Shown here: in pieces, positions 10,353-19,100 of the stretch
Layout: each line of letters starts with the position of its first letter
Numbering within the stretch: the first letter of the stretch is position 1
Assembly (NCBI RefSeq): GCF_001544535.1
Contig: NZ_FCON02000001.1
Span: 62,001 to 126,000 of the forward strand
Origin: Caballeronia choica
Lineage (GTDB): Bacteria > Pseudomonadota > Gammaproteobacteria > Burkholderiales > Burkholderiaceae
Direction of reading: 5' to 3'
Length of the DNA: 64,000 nucleotides
Position numbers and translations under genes: made by a program
The notes under the pieces: model-generated
Database searches by the model: none
What the model saw: the letters and a program-made list of their open reading frames with translations, nothing else
Told to the model about the DNA's origin: nothing

Positions 10353-10467
10353 GCGATTGCAAGGATAAGTCGCTGGCGCCGAAGGCGTAGGCAATTTATC
10401 CTTGCAATCGCACCGATTTTAGCGCGCAAGGCACGTCACCTGCTAAAATCCATGCAATCGAATGGAT
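10353..10467. repeat. Three copies of a 13-bp operator-like element before hipBA
   Basis: GCGATTGCAAGGATAA (10353-10368) and TTATCCTTGCAATCGC (10396-10411) are a perfect 16-bp inverted repeat separated by 27 bases. The core ATCC-W-TGCAATCG occurs three times: reversed at 10354-10366, direct at 10398-10410 and direct at 10448-10460. The last copy is also half of a full dyad, ATCCAT-N8-ATGGAT (10448-10467). E. coli HipB binds TATCC-N8-GGATA, so half-site and 8-base centre are comparable. I infer a HipB autoregulatory array, although the large repeat could also fold as RNA. Confidence 0.65.
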
Positions 10468-10490
10468 ACGCGATGTACTCTGCGCGACGA

Positions 10491-10499
10491 TGCTATTAT
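10491..10499 (+). promoter_or_regulatory. Extended -10 promoter of hipBA
   Basis: TGC followed by TATTAT (10494-10499) is an extended -10 element with no good -35. Start of transcription would be near 10506, 19 bases before the hipB ATG. The ATCCAT-N8-ATGGAT dyad lies immediately upstream of where the -35 would be, suited for repression. Confidence 0.5.
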
Positions 10500-10524
10500 C
10501 TCTGCGGTCAAAAGGATTTTTCGG

Positions 10525-10839
10525 ATGAAAATCGAGATCGTTGATTCGCATGACATCGGCGTCGCGGTGCGCGCCGCGCGCAAGGCCCAGCGCCTTCGGC
10601 AGGACGATGCCGCCGGCAGCATCGGCGTGAGCGAGAGTTTCCTGGGAAAGGTCGAAAAAGGCGCGGAAAGCGTGCACTGGGGCAAATTGTTCCAGGTGCT
10701 CGAAGGGCTGGGCGTGCGGGTCAGCGTCGACATTCCGGAGGCCGCCGGCGAACTCTTCGCGAGCGAGGAATTGAAGCGCTATGCGCGCGTCGAGCGGGCG
10801 GAAAAGCGCAAGACCGCGCAGGGGAAGACGGATGGCTGA
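10525..10839 (+). CDS. hipB: HipB-like antitoxin, XRE-family DNA-binding protein
   Basis: Antitoxin and transcriptional repressor partner of the HipA kinase. The ATG at 10525 has AGGA eight bases upstream and gives 104 residues; an in-frame ATG at 10462 lies inside the operator dyad and ahead of the -10 box, so it is rejected. An XRE-type helix-turn-helix spans about residues 14-65 (VRAARKAQRLRQDDAA, then GVSESFLGKVEKGAE, KLFQVLEGLGV). The C-terminal 30 residues are charged and probably form the part that contacts HipA. It overlaps hipA by eight bases. The adjacent repeated operator supports autoregulation. Confidence 0.88.
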   Translation: MKIEIVDSHDIGVAVRAARKAQRLRQDDAAGSIGVSESFLGKVEKGAESVHWGKLFQVLEGLGVRVSVDIPEAAGELFASEELKRYARVERAEKRKTAQGKTDG

Positions 10840-12244
10840 CCAAACGAACACCGGCGTGCCGGAGCATGGCTCGTTGATCCCGGAAAGCGCAGCAACGGCG
10901 CGTCCGGCCGCGCCCCAAACCACGCCGCCCGCAAAGCGCAGCCTGATCGCGAGCATCAACGACGCTGAAGTCGGCACGCTCGACGCGGACAACGACATCT
11001 GGGCGTTCACCTATCTCCCGGCGTGGCGCCAGCGCGCCGACAGCTATGGGCTGAGTCCGGCGTTGCCACTCATCGATGAAACCTGCCGCGACGGCAGTAC
11101 GCGCCGCTCGGTCCAATGGTATTTCGACAATCTGCTGCCCGAGGAAGGTCAGCGCACGCTGCTCGCCCGCGATGCCGCGATCCGCAACGAAGCCGATGCC
11201 TTCGCGCTGCTCGCGCATTACGGCGCGGAATCGGCGGGATCGGTGACGCTGGTCCCGCCGGGCGCGGCGCAGCCGAATACGCTCACCGAACGCCGTCTCA
11301 CCGACGAAGCCTTGCAGGCGCGCATCGACGCCTTGCCGCGCGTGCCGCTTACGCACGATGCGCCGAAGCGCATGTCGCTCGCGGGCGCGCAGCACAAGCT
11401 CGCCGTCGTGTTGCGCGGCGACGCGTTGTACGAACCGGCCGGTCCGGCGCCGTCGACGCATATCCTGAAGCCGAATCACCAGGACACCGACGACTATCCG
11501 CATTCCGTCATCAACGAATGGTTCGTGATGAAACTCGCGGCAAAGGTGCGGCTCGACGTGCCGGCGGTGCATCGGCGCTATGTGCCGTCGCCGGTGTATC
11601 TCGTCGACCGCTTCGATCGCGAAGAGCGCTTGGGTTCGTGGCGCCGCCTGCATTCGATCGACGCCTGCCAGTTGCTCGATCTCGCCCGCACGTTCAAATA
11701 CGAGCAGGGCAGCGTCGAGCAGCTTGCGTCGATTGCGGCGCGTTGCCGCAATCAGGCGTCGGCGAGAACGCGGCTCTTTTCGTGGCTCGTGTTCAATGTG
11801 CTTGTCGGCAATTCGGACGCGCATCTCAAGAACCTGAGCTTTCTCGTCTCTCACGACGGCATCCAGCTCGCGCCGTTCTACGATCTGCTGAGCGTCGCCG
11901 CGTATGGCACGCCGTCGTATCAGAAGGGCGACTGGCCGGGCAGGGCCGCGTTTGCATGGGACGTGCTCGACGCGCGCCATTACGCCGACTTCGACCGCGC
12001 GCTGATGTTGCGCGCCGCCGACGTGCTCGGCATCGCGAGAAAAACGGCCGAGCGCCTGCTCGATACGTTCGCCGGCACCATCGCGAAGGCGGCGGCCGAC
12101 CTGTATGCGCAAGTCGAAGCGGAAAACGCCGCCTTGCTCGCGGCGAATCCCGCGCTCGCCGCGACGCTCGGCGGCGAACTGACCTGCCTGCGCGTGATCC
12201 GCCATACGATCATCGCCGAGATGGTGCAGAAGCTCTCCAAATGA
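10832..12244 (+). CDS. hipA: HipA-like serine/threonine kinase toxin
   Basis: Toxin kinase of a type II toxin-antitoxin pair; E. coli HipA phosphorylates glutamyl-tRNA synthetase and induces persistence. The ATG at 10832 has GGGGAAG upstream and overlaps hipB, giving 470 residues against about 440 in E. coli; the extra length is a Pro/Ala-rich N-terminal leader of about 35 residues. Kinase features are all present: SLAGAQHK with Ser182 at the autophosphorylation position, ATP-binding Lys213 in HILKPN, the catalytic loop NSDAHLKN with Asp329 and Asn334, and metal-binding Asp351 in YDLLS. Thus it appears catalytically intact. Its cellular target cannot be read from sequence. Confidence 0.92.
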   Translation: MADQTNTGVPEHGSLIPESAATARPAAPQTTPPAKRSLIASINDAEVGTLDADNDIWAFTYLPAWRQRADSYGLSPALPLIDETCRDGSTRRSVQWYFDNLLPEEGQRTLLARDAAIRNEADAFALLAHYGAESAGSVTLVPPGAAQPNTLTERRLTDEALQARIDALPRVPLTHDAPKRMSLAGAQHKLAVVLRGDALYEPAGPAPSTHILKPNHQDTDDYPHSVINEWFVMKLAAKVRLDVPAVHRRYVPSPVYLVDRFDREERLGSWRRLHSIDACQLLDLARTFKYEQGSVEQLASIAARCRNQASARTRLFSWLVFNVLVGNSDAHLKNLSFLVSHDGIQLAPFYDLLSVAAYGTPSYQKGDWPGRAAFAWDVLDARHYADFDRALMLRAADVLGIARKTAERLLDTFAGTIAKAAADLYAQVEAENAALLAANPALAATLGGELTCLRVIRHTIIAEMVQKLSK

Positions 12245-12275
12245 AAACGCCGCCGGCGCTTTCGCGCCGGCGGCG
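12244..12275 (-). terminator. Intrinsic terminator of yidB, overlapping the hipA stop codon
   Basis: CGCCGCCGGCGC (12248-12259) and GCGCCGGCGGCG (12264-12275) form a perfect 12-bp stem with a 4-base loop. Read on the minus strand it is followed by four T, so it suits the leftward yidB gene. On the plus strand there is no T-tract. The T-tract overlaps the last base of the hipA TGA. Confidence 0.8.
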
Positions 12276-12293
12276 TCGAGCCCGTCACGAGGC

Positions 12294-12740
12294 TCAGGCG
12301 TTCTTGTCGCCTTCGCTCTTGCCGAACAGACCTGCCAGGCCGCCGAGCGAACCCAGCACGCTGGTCAGGTCGAGCTTGCCTTCGGCGGGCACTTCGCCGT
12401 TGGGCGTCGCGCGGTCGACGAGATGCGGCAGCACCGACGCCAGCATGCCCGACAACTGGTCGCCCGGCACGCCGGCCTTTTGCGCCAGTTCGTCGACCTT
12501 GTCGGCGCCGAGCACGTTGGTGACGGTGTCCGGGCTGACCGGCTTGTTCTCGCCGGTGCCGATCCACGATGAAACGATGTCACCGGCGCCTTGCTCGTGA
12601 AAGCGCTGGATCAGGCCATTCAGTCCGCCTGGCTGGTTGTTGACGAACTCCATCGCCATGGCGATCAGGGCGGAGGAGCCGCCGCCGCCTTCAGGCGACG
12701 ATTTGCCGAGGGAGGATGCGAGGGTATCAAGTAGGCTCAT
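12294..12740 (-). CDS. YidB-family (DUF937) protein
   Basis: Conserved 148-residue protein of the YidB/DUF937 family, whose function is not established. It starts MSLLDTLASSLG, has a Gly/Ser stretch around residues 12-24, the family block NQPGGLNGLIQRFHEQGAGDI, SWIGTGENKPVSPDTV, and a helical C-terminal half with GDQLSGMLASVLPHLVDRATP. There is no signal peptide or membrane segment. It converges with hipA, and its terminator sits on the hipA stop codon. Confidence 0.85.
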   Translation of the reverse strand: MSLLDTLASSLGKSSPEGGGGSSALIAMAMEFVNNQPGGLNGLIQRFHEQGAGDIVSSWIGTGENKPVSPDTVTNVLGADKVDELAQKAGVPGDQLSGMLASVLPHLVDRATPNGEVPAEGKLDLTSVLGSLGGLAGLFGKSEGDKNA

Positions 12741-12969
12741 GGCTGTCTCACTGCGAGATGATGCGAGTTGGATGCCGACGTGGCGCTGCGTGCCTGTTCC
12801 TCACGTTGCGCCCCGACGGGATGCGCCGACCGCCCAGGTGGGCGATCGAGAATGATACTGCTGCGCGGGCGCTGCACGCCGATTGGACGATCCGGCTTCA
12901 CGAACCGAGCACCGGGATATCGAGTGCCGGTTCGCTCATTGGTTCATCACGGGTTCATCGAAAGCCGTG

Positions 12970-13632
12970 TCACTGGCTCGCTGCGGCGCTGCTCGCGGCC
13001 TTGTCCTTTTTCTTCTTCGACTTGGCCGGCTTCGTGTCGCTGGCGCCGGACGCGGCTTCCGCGGCGGCGGCTTTCTTCGATGCCTTGGTCGCCTTCGTGC
13101 CCGATGCCGCGGCCGGCGTCGTCGCCGCTGCCGTTGTCGTTGTCGTTGCCGTCCCGGAGGCCGCAACCGCCGAGGCGCTCGCCTTCTTCGATGCCTTGGT
13201 CGGCTTGGTCGCCGATGCGGGCGTGACCGCCGGCGTGGTCGCGGTCGTGGCGGCAGGCGATGTCGCGGCTGTCGCGGCGGCCGACGACTTGACCGTGGAT
13301 TTCGCCGGCGCGGCACCTTGTGTCGTGGCGCCTTGGGTCGCGGCGGGCTTGCCGGTCGGCGGCGCGGACGAGCCGCCGATGGTCAGGCCAGCGCTCTCCA
13401 GATTCGCCACCGACTTCGTGCCGAGACCCTTGACGCGGTTGGCGAGATCGTCGGCGTCCTTGTACGGGCCGTTTTTCGTGCGTTCTTCGATGATCGCTTG
13501 CGACTTCACCGGTCCCAGGCCCTTGACGGACTCGAGCGCGGCCTGATCGGCGGTGTTGACATCGACGGCCGCGAACGCCGCGCCCACGGACAGCATAAGC
13601 GCAACGCACAGCATCAGCAGCTTTTTCAGCAT
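12970..13632 (-). CDS. Exported helix-hairpin-helix (ComEA-like) protein with Ala/Lys-rich tail
   Basis: The ATG at 13632 has GGAG eight bases upstream and begins a signal peptide (MLKKLLMLCVALMLSVGAAFA, cleavage near residue 21); the GTG nine bases earlier is too close to that site. Residues about 22-85 are a helix-hairpin-helix pair (VNTADQAALESVKGLG and NRVKGLGTKSVANLESAGL), as in ComEA, which binds incoming DNA in the periplasm. From about residue 90 the protein is low-complexity Ala/Thr/Lys with two copies of TKASKKA and a KSKKKKDK end, resembling a histone H1-like tail. ComEA proteins are often about 100 residues; this one has 220. A DNA-binding periplasmic role is likely; uptake is not proven and no com genes are adjacent. 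Confidence 0.85.
   Translation of the reverse strand: MLKKLLMLCVALMLSVGAAFAAVDVNTADQAALESVKGLGPVKSQAIIEERTKNGPYKDADDLANRVKGLGTKSVANLESAGLTIGGSSAPPTGKPAATQGATTQGAAPAKSTVKSSAAATAATSPAATTATTPAVTPASATKPTKASKKASASAVAASGTATTTTTAAATTPAAASGTKATKASKKAAAAEAASGASDTKPAKSKKKKDKAASSAAASQ
13073..13202 (-). repeat. Internal direct repeat encoding the TKASKKA units
   Basis: An identical 19-base word occurs at 13073-13091 and 13184-13202, spaced 111 bases (37 codons) apart within the tail of the exported HhH protein. It encodes the two TKASKKA copies and suggests tail growth by tandem duplication. Confidence 0.7.
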
Positions 13633-13872
13633 GACAGGCACTCCAGAAAGAGAGCTAGATTGAAAAGTCGGACGGGCGAACTCGATCGGCGCCGTTAAGC
13701 ATAGGACAAAAATCGCGCCGGACGATAAAGGGCCGCATTTTGCCCGACCCTGCCGATGGCATCGCGCGGCCGCACAATATTTAACGTTGCCGCGCGCCGG
13801 GCGATGACTTCGTTTGCGACGATGACAAAAAAACTTCGTGGTCCGGATGTTTCTCGCGACATCACACAGGCG

Positions 13873-16122
13873 TCATTGAGCCGGATTCGACAGCGAACTG
13901 GCGGATCGTGACGCATTGCGCAGCGGCTTCGGTGCCGATGCACGGGCGAACGCCCCGCGCACTTCGAAGCCGACCTTGTCGATCACGACACCCTTCGCAT
14001 CGACGAGCTCAAGCGTGTGACGACCCGGCCACGGCAGCCACGCGACGCGCGCGGCGCGCGAAAGCGGCTTGCCGTCGAGCTGCCAGGCGTTGGCTCCCGC
14101 AGCGCCGCCCGCGCTTTCGAACCACACGCGTTGCGCCGACGCCGGAATGTCCGGGTCGAGCGCGAAAATGGTGCCGTCGGTGGGCGAGCCGATTTTCGCG
14201 GCGCCCTGGCTGCCGGACGCATCGAACGCTGCCGCTGATGCCGCCGCCGACAATCCGATGTTCGTCATTTGCGTGCCGCGCAGGAACCAGTCGTCGCGCG
14301 ATGGCTCGATGCGATCCTGATAAGCAATGTGCGTCCTGACGACGCCAGCGGGCGCCGCGGGTTCACGGCTCGCGACGCGACGATGCAGGTAGTTGACGAG
14401 CGCGGCCCACACGGGCGCCGCGCCGGTGACGCCGGAGACGTCCCACATCGGCGCGCCGTCCGCGTTGCCGACCCACACGCCGACCGTATAGCGCGACGAA
14501 TAGCCGACCGCCCAGTTGTCGCGCATGTCCTTGCTGGTGCCCGTCTTCACGGCGCTGAAAAAGCGTGTCGCGAGCACGCTGTCGAAGCCGAACGTGCGGG
14601 TGCGCGCGTTGTTGTCGGCGAGGATGTCGGTGACGATGAAGCTCGCTTCGGGGCTGAACACCCGCGCGCCCTGCGGCGGCGCGGCCTGTCGCGCGACGTC
14701 GCGAGTCGATTGTGCGATGCCGCCGTTCGCCAGCGCGCGATAGGCGTTGGTCAACGAAAGCAGCGTGACGTCGGCGCTGCCGAGCGCGAGGCTGAAGCCG
14801 TAGTAATCGCCGGCTTGCGTGAGCGGCAGGCCGAGCGCGACGAGCGTCTTCGCGAAGCGATGCGGCGTGACCATCACGAGCGCGCGCACGGCCGGCACGT
14901 TCAGCGACGAGCCCAACGCCGTGCGCACGCTCACCCAGCCCTTGAAATCGTGATCGTAGTTCTGCGGAATATAGAGGCCGCCACCGGCCGCGAGGTCGAG
15001 CGGGGCATCGTCGAGCAGCGTGGCGGCGGTGAGCCGTTTCTCGTCGATGGCCTGTGCATAGAGGAAGGGCTTGAGCGTCGAACCGGCCTGCCGCGCGGCG
15101 AGCACCGCATCGACGTCCGGCGCGTTCGAGAAGCCGCCCGCCGAGCCGACCCACGCCAGCACGTCTCCGGTGTGGTTGTCGATGACGATCGCCGCGCCAT
15201 CGTGCACGTTGCGCGGCGTGGCGCGCGAATTGAGTTCGGTGAGCGTGCGCGCGAGCGTGTCGCGGGCATAGCGCTGGAGCTTTGCATCGAGCGTGGATCG
15301 AACGTGCTCGCCCGCTGCCGGATGCACTTCACCCGCGACACGGCGCGCGAAATGCGGCGCGAGCGCGTCATAGTCCGACGACACCACGGACGCCGATGCG
15401 GTGCGCGTCAACGTCAACTGCACGTAGCTGTCGAGGTTCGCGCAAGGGTCGGCGACGCGCGGGTCGCGCATCTCGCGCAGGATCACGCACGCGCGCGCGG
15501 CGACCTTCGCATACGGCGCATTCGGCGCGCGCACGAGCGCGGCGGTGAGCGCGGCCTCGCGTTCGTTCAGCCCCGAAGGCGCCTTGCCGAACAAGGTCTG
15601 CGACAGCGCCGACAACCCGACGATTTCCCCGCGAAACGGCACGAGATTGAGATACGCCTCGAGAATCTGGTCCTTGCGCCACGCGTGGTCGAGCCACAGC
15701 GCGCCGACCGTCTGCTGCGCCTTTTCTCCGACGGAGCGGCGGCCCGGCCGCTTACCTTCGTCGTCGATGAGCGTGGTGAGTTGCATCGTCACCGTCGATG
15801 CGCCGCGCGTGCGCGTGTTCCACAGGTTGGCCCACGCGGCGGCGGCCGCGCCTCTCCAGTCGACGCCGCCATGCTCGTAAAAGCGCTTGTCCTCCGACAC
15901 GACGATCGCCTCGCGCAACGCCGGCGAGATGTTGGCGAGCGCGACCCAGTCGCCGCGCCGCGCGGTTTTGTCGATGCGCACGCGCTGCAGTGGTTCGCCT
16001 TCGCGATCGAGCAGCACCCAGTCGGAACCGCGCCAGTTGCCGCGCACTTCGTCGAACGTGGGCCATGCGTGCGCCGCCTGCACCAGCAGGCATCCGATGA
16101 CGAGGCACGCAGCGCGTTTCAT
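13873..16122 (-). CDS. pbpC: Penicillin-binding protein 1C
   Basis: Bifunctional peptidoglycan synthase of the PBP1C class, anchored in the inner membrane. The 749-residue protein starts with a signal-anchor (about residues 4-19). The transglycosylase domain shows EDKRFYEHGG with Glu77 as likely catalytic residue and STVTMQL (109-115). The transpeptidase domain has all three motifs: Ser348-Thr-Leu-Lys351, Ser406-Leu-Asn408 and KTGTS (526-530). The C-terminal part from about 650 matches the PBP1C-specific domain. It follows the alpha-2-macroglobulin gene by four bases on the same strand. That pairing is widely conserved and is thought to couple wall repair with protease trapping. Confidence 0.95.
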   Translation of the reverse strand: MKRAACLVIGCLLVQAAHAWPTFDEVRGNWRGSDWVLLDREGEPLQRVRIDKTARRGDWVALANISPALREAIVVSEDKRFYEHGGVDWRGAAAAAWANLWNTRTRGASTVTMQLTTLIDDEGKRPGRRSVGEKAQQTVGALWLDHAWRKDQILEAYLNLVPFRGEIVGLSALSQTLFGKAPSGLNEREAALTAALVRAPNAPYAKVAARACVILREMRDPRVADPCANLDSYVQLTLTRTASASVVSSDYDALAPHFARRVAGEVHPAAGEHVRSTLDAKLQRYARDTLARTLTELNSRATPRNVHDGAAIVIDNHTGDVLAWVGSAGGFSNAPDVDAVLAARQAGSTLKPFLYAQAIDEKRLTAATLLDDAPLDLAAGGGLYIPQNYDHDFKGWVSVRTALGSSLNVPAVRALVMVTPHRFAKTLVALGLPLTQAGDYYGFSLALGSADVTLLSLTNAYRALANGGIAQSTRDVARQAAPPQGARVFSPEASFIVTDILADNNARTRTFGFDSVLATRFFSAVKTGTSKDMRDNWAVGYSSRYTVGVWVGNADGAPMWDVSGVTGAAPVWAALVNYLHRRVASREPAAPAGVVRTHIAYQDRIEPSRDDWFLRGTQMTNIGLSAAASAAAFDASGSQGAAKIGSPTDGTIFALDPDIPASAQRVWFESAGGAAGANAWQLDGKPLSRAARVAWLPWPGRHTLELVDAKGVVIDKVGFEVRGAFARASAPKPLRNASRSASSLSNPAQ

Positions 16123-16126
16123 GATG

Positions 16127-19100
16127 TCACTTCGCGGCGAGCGGTTTCACGACGACGGGCGCATTCGGGACAGCGCCGAACGCGGAGGGCGCATAGAGCG
16201 CTTCGACGCGCGTCGGCGGCAGGCCGAACGTGCCGGCGTTGTTCAGCCGCACCGTGTATTCGACCTGCAGCTTGCCCTTCGGCAGATAGTCGTAATACGC
16301 GCGATAGCCATCGAAGCCGCGCTCGACGAACGCCGGCCACGCGCCTTGTGGACGTTGCTCGCCTGCGGTGGCGCTCTCCGAATCGCGGCCGAGTCCCGAG
16401 CCGAGAATCGTCGCGCCCGCCGGAATAGGATCGTTGACGACCACCCACGTCATGTCGCTTTGCGCATCGATGTCGAGCCGCACGCGCACGAGGTCGCCAC
16501 GCGAGAGCGCGCCCTTGACGGCCGGATCGACGGGCGTCACGGTCTTCGTGATCCGATAGCCCGCCGCAAACGGTGCCTTCAGGGCGACCGCCGCCAGACT
16601 TTCGACCGTCGCCCACGGCTTGCCGCTGCCTTCCTGCGTCACGGTGAGCGCGCCGGACGACCACGGCAGCGTCGTGCTGGCGGGCGGCGTCAGCGTCTTC
16701 ACGTCGGACCCCAGTTGAACCTTCGTCTGCCCGCTTACCGGCGTGCTTTCGAACACGCGCGAGAAGCGCTCGACGGCGAGCGTGCCCCAGAGGTTCGCGG
16801 TGGTCGTCTGCCATGCGCCGTTCTTCTGCAACGCCAGCAACCCGCCGACGAGACGCGGCATCTCGTCCTTCCAGCCCGGCGCATCGGCGAACAGCAGCGC
16901 GGTGCGCGCGGCGTTCGATTCCGTGCCGGTCATGAGCCAGTAGAGATCGTCGTCGCGTTCGGTGGAAAAGGTGAGACGCGTGCCCTGATACGTGAGCCGC
17001 GCGCGCAGGATCTGCTCGACTTGCGCGCGCTTGTCGTCGCGGCCCGCGATGCCATCGACGCGCGAGAGGATCGCGTAGTAGTCGAGGAGCGCGGAGGTCG
17101 GCCACTGATCCGGCGCGATGGTGATCGACCCGACCATGCGCGGCGCCGCGAGGCCGAAACGCGACAACGCCTCGATCGCCGCGAGCTTGCGCAGGTCGAG
17201 ATCCTGGCGCGGCGCCCAGACATTGCGCTGGATCTTCCCTTCGACGAAATTGACGAGTCCCGCCGCCAGCTTGCCGCGGATGTCGTCGGGGAGCGCGAAG
17301 CGGCGATCCGCCTTCGACGCCTCGTCCGACGCCGCGAGCAGATACGCCGAAAGCGTCGGGCTGCCGGTGGGCTTGTCGTCGTCGGCGGGCGGGAAATAGT
17401 TCGCCAGCCCGTCGCGGTCCAGGTACGACGGCATGCGCGCGATCACCGTCTGCCATTGCGCGGCATCGGCGAGACCGAGCGCGCGCGAGCTCTGCTGTTC
17501 GAGACAGCTATACGGATAGCGCTCGAACCAGCGGCGCACGCCGGGCAGGCCGTCGGCCAGCTTCGGCTGCAACGACACCGCGATGCCGCCGCGCACGACG
17601 CCATCGCTCGACGACGTGGCATCGGCGGGCGGCGCGACCGGCAGCGTGAGCGTGCCGTCGACCTGGGCGAGCGTCGACTGCTGAACCGTCACGGGAATCG
17701 CGGCCGTCACGCGCTGGGTCAGCTTGACGTTGTCGCTGGCCTTCGCGCCGCCTTGCTCGACCGCGCTCACATTCCATATCAACGCCGCCGATGAAGCCGC
17801 GCCGAGCGCATCGGGCGTGGTGACATTCCACGCGACTTCCTGCGACGAATCGGCGCCAAGTTCAATCGTCTGCGCGGGCAGGTCGAGCGTCGCCACATGC
17901 GGCGTCACGACGACCTGCATCTTGCGCGAGGTCGTATTGCGCAGCGTAAACTGCGCGCGGAACGCATCGCCGACCCGCACGAGCGGCGGCAGCCCGGAAA
18001 TCAACTGCAAATCCTGCGTGCTGCGGATCGACGTGCTGCCGCTGCCGAACTTCCCCGCGCCGACCGTCGCGATTGCGACGATGCGAAAGCTCGTCAGCGC
18101 GTCGTTCAGCGGCACCTCGACGGATGCCTCGCCGTTCGCGTCGAGCGCGACGCGCGGGTTCCACAAGAGCAGCGTGTCGAACAGTTCGCGCGTCGCGCTG
18201 TGTCCGCCGCCGCCGCCCGCCGGCACCGCCTTGCGACCGAAATGCCGGCGCCCGATGATCTCCATTTGCGCCGTCGACGTCTCGACGCCATAGGCGCGCC
18301 GTTGCAGCATGGCGTCGAGCACGTCCCAGCTTCGGTTCGGCATCAGTTCGAGCAGCGCTTCATCGACGGCCGCGAGCGCGATCTGCGTGCCCGCCGGCGC
18401 GGGCTTGCCGCCGGGCAGCACCACGCGCACCTTCACATGCGCCTTCGCGCGCACGGCGTACGATTTCGCATCGGGCGTCACCGTGACGGCGAGCTTGTGC
18501 GCCGCCGTGCCGACCTTGATCTCGGCGAGCCCGTAGCGAAACGCGGGCTTTGACAAATCGACGAGCGGCGTCGGCGCCTCGTACTGGCGGCCTTCGTACC
18601 AGAACGCATGGGCCCATTCGAGCGGCGCCTTCCAGCCCCACGTGAAGAACGAGTACCACGGCACTTCGTGAATCCGCCCGCGCAGCGCAAGCACGGACAC
18701 GTAGACATTCGGCCCCCACGAATCCTTCACGCGCAGTTCGACGGTCGGGTCCTTGCCGTTCAGTTCGACGACCCGCGTTTCCACGACGCCCTCACGCTCG
18801 ACCGCCACGAGCGCGGTCGCGAAGCGGAACGGCATGCGCACCTGGAAGCGCGCCGTTTCTCCCGCTTCGTAGTGGGTTTTTTCGGGCAGCACGTCGATGC
18901 GGTCGGTGTTTTCTCCGCCGAACCACAGTTCGTCCTCGCGCGTGACCCACACCGACGTGGTTGCGTTGGCTTCGCGGCCGTCGCCGTCTTTCGCGACGGC
19001 GATCAGGTCGATGTTGCCCGCGTCCTTGAGGTTCGCTTCGCACGAGAAGAGGCCGTGGTCGTCGCTCTTGCCACTGCACAGCGTGCCGAGGTCGCGGGTT

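Noticed and set aside
12748-12969. Gene between yidB and the exported HhH protein
   Set aside because: Several open frames cross the gap but all are continuations of antisense frames over the neighbouring genes, without start signals.
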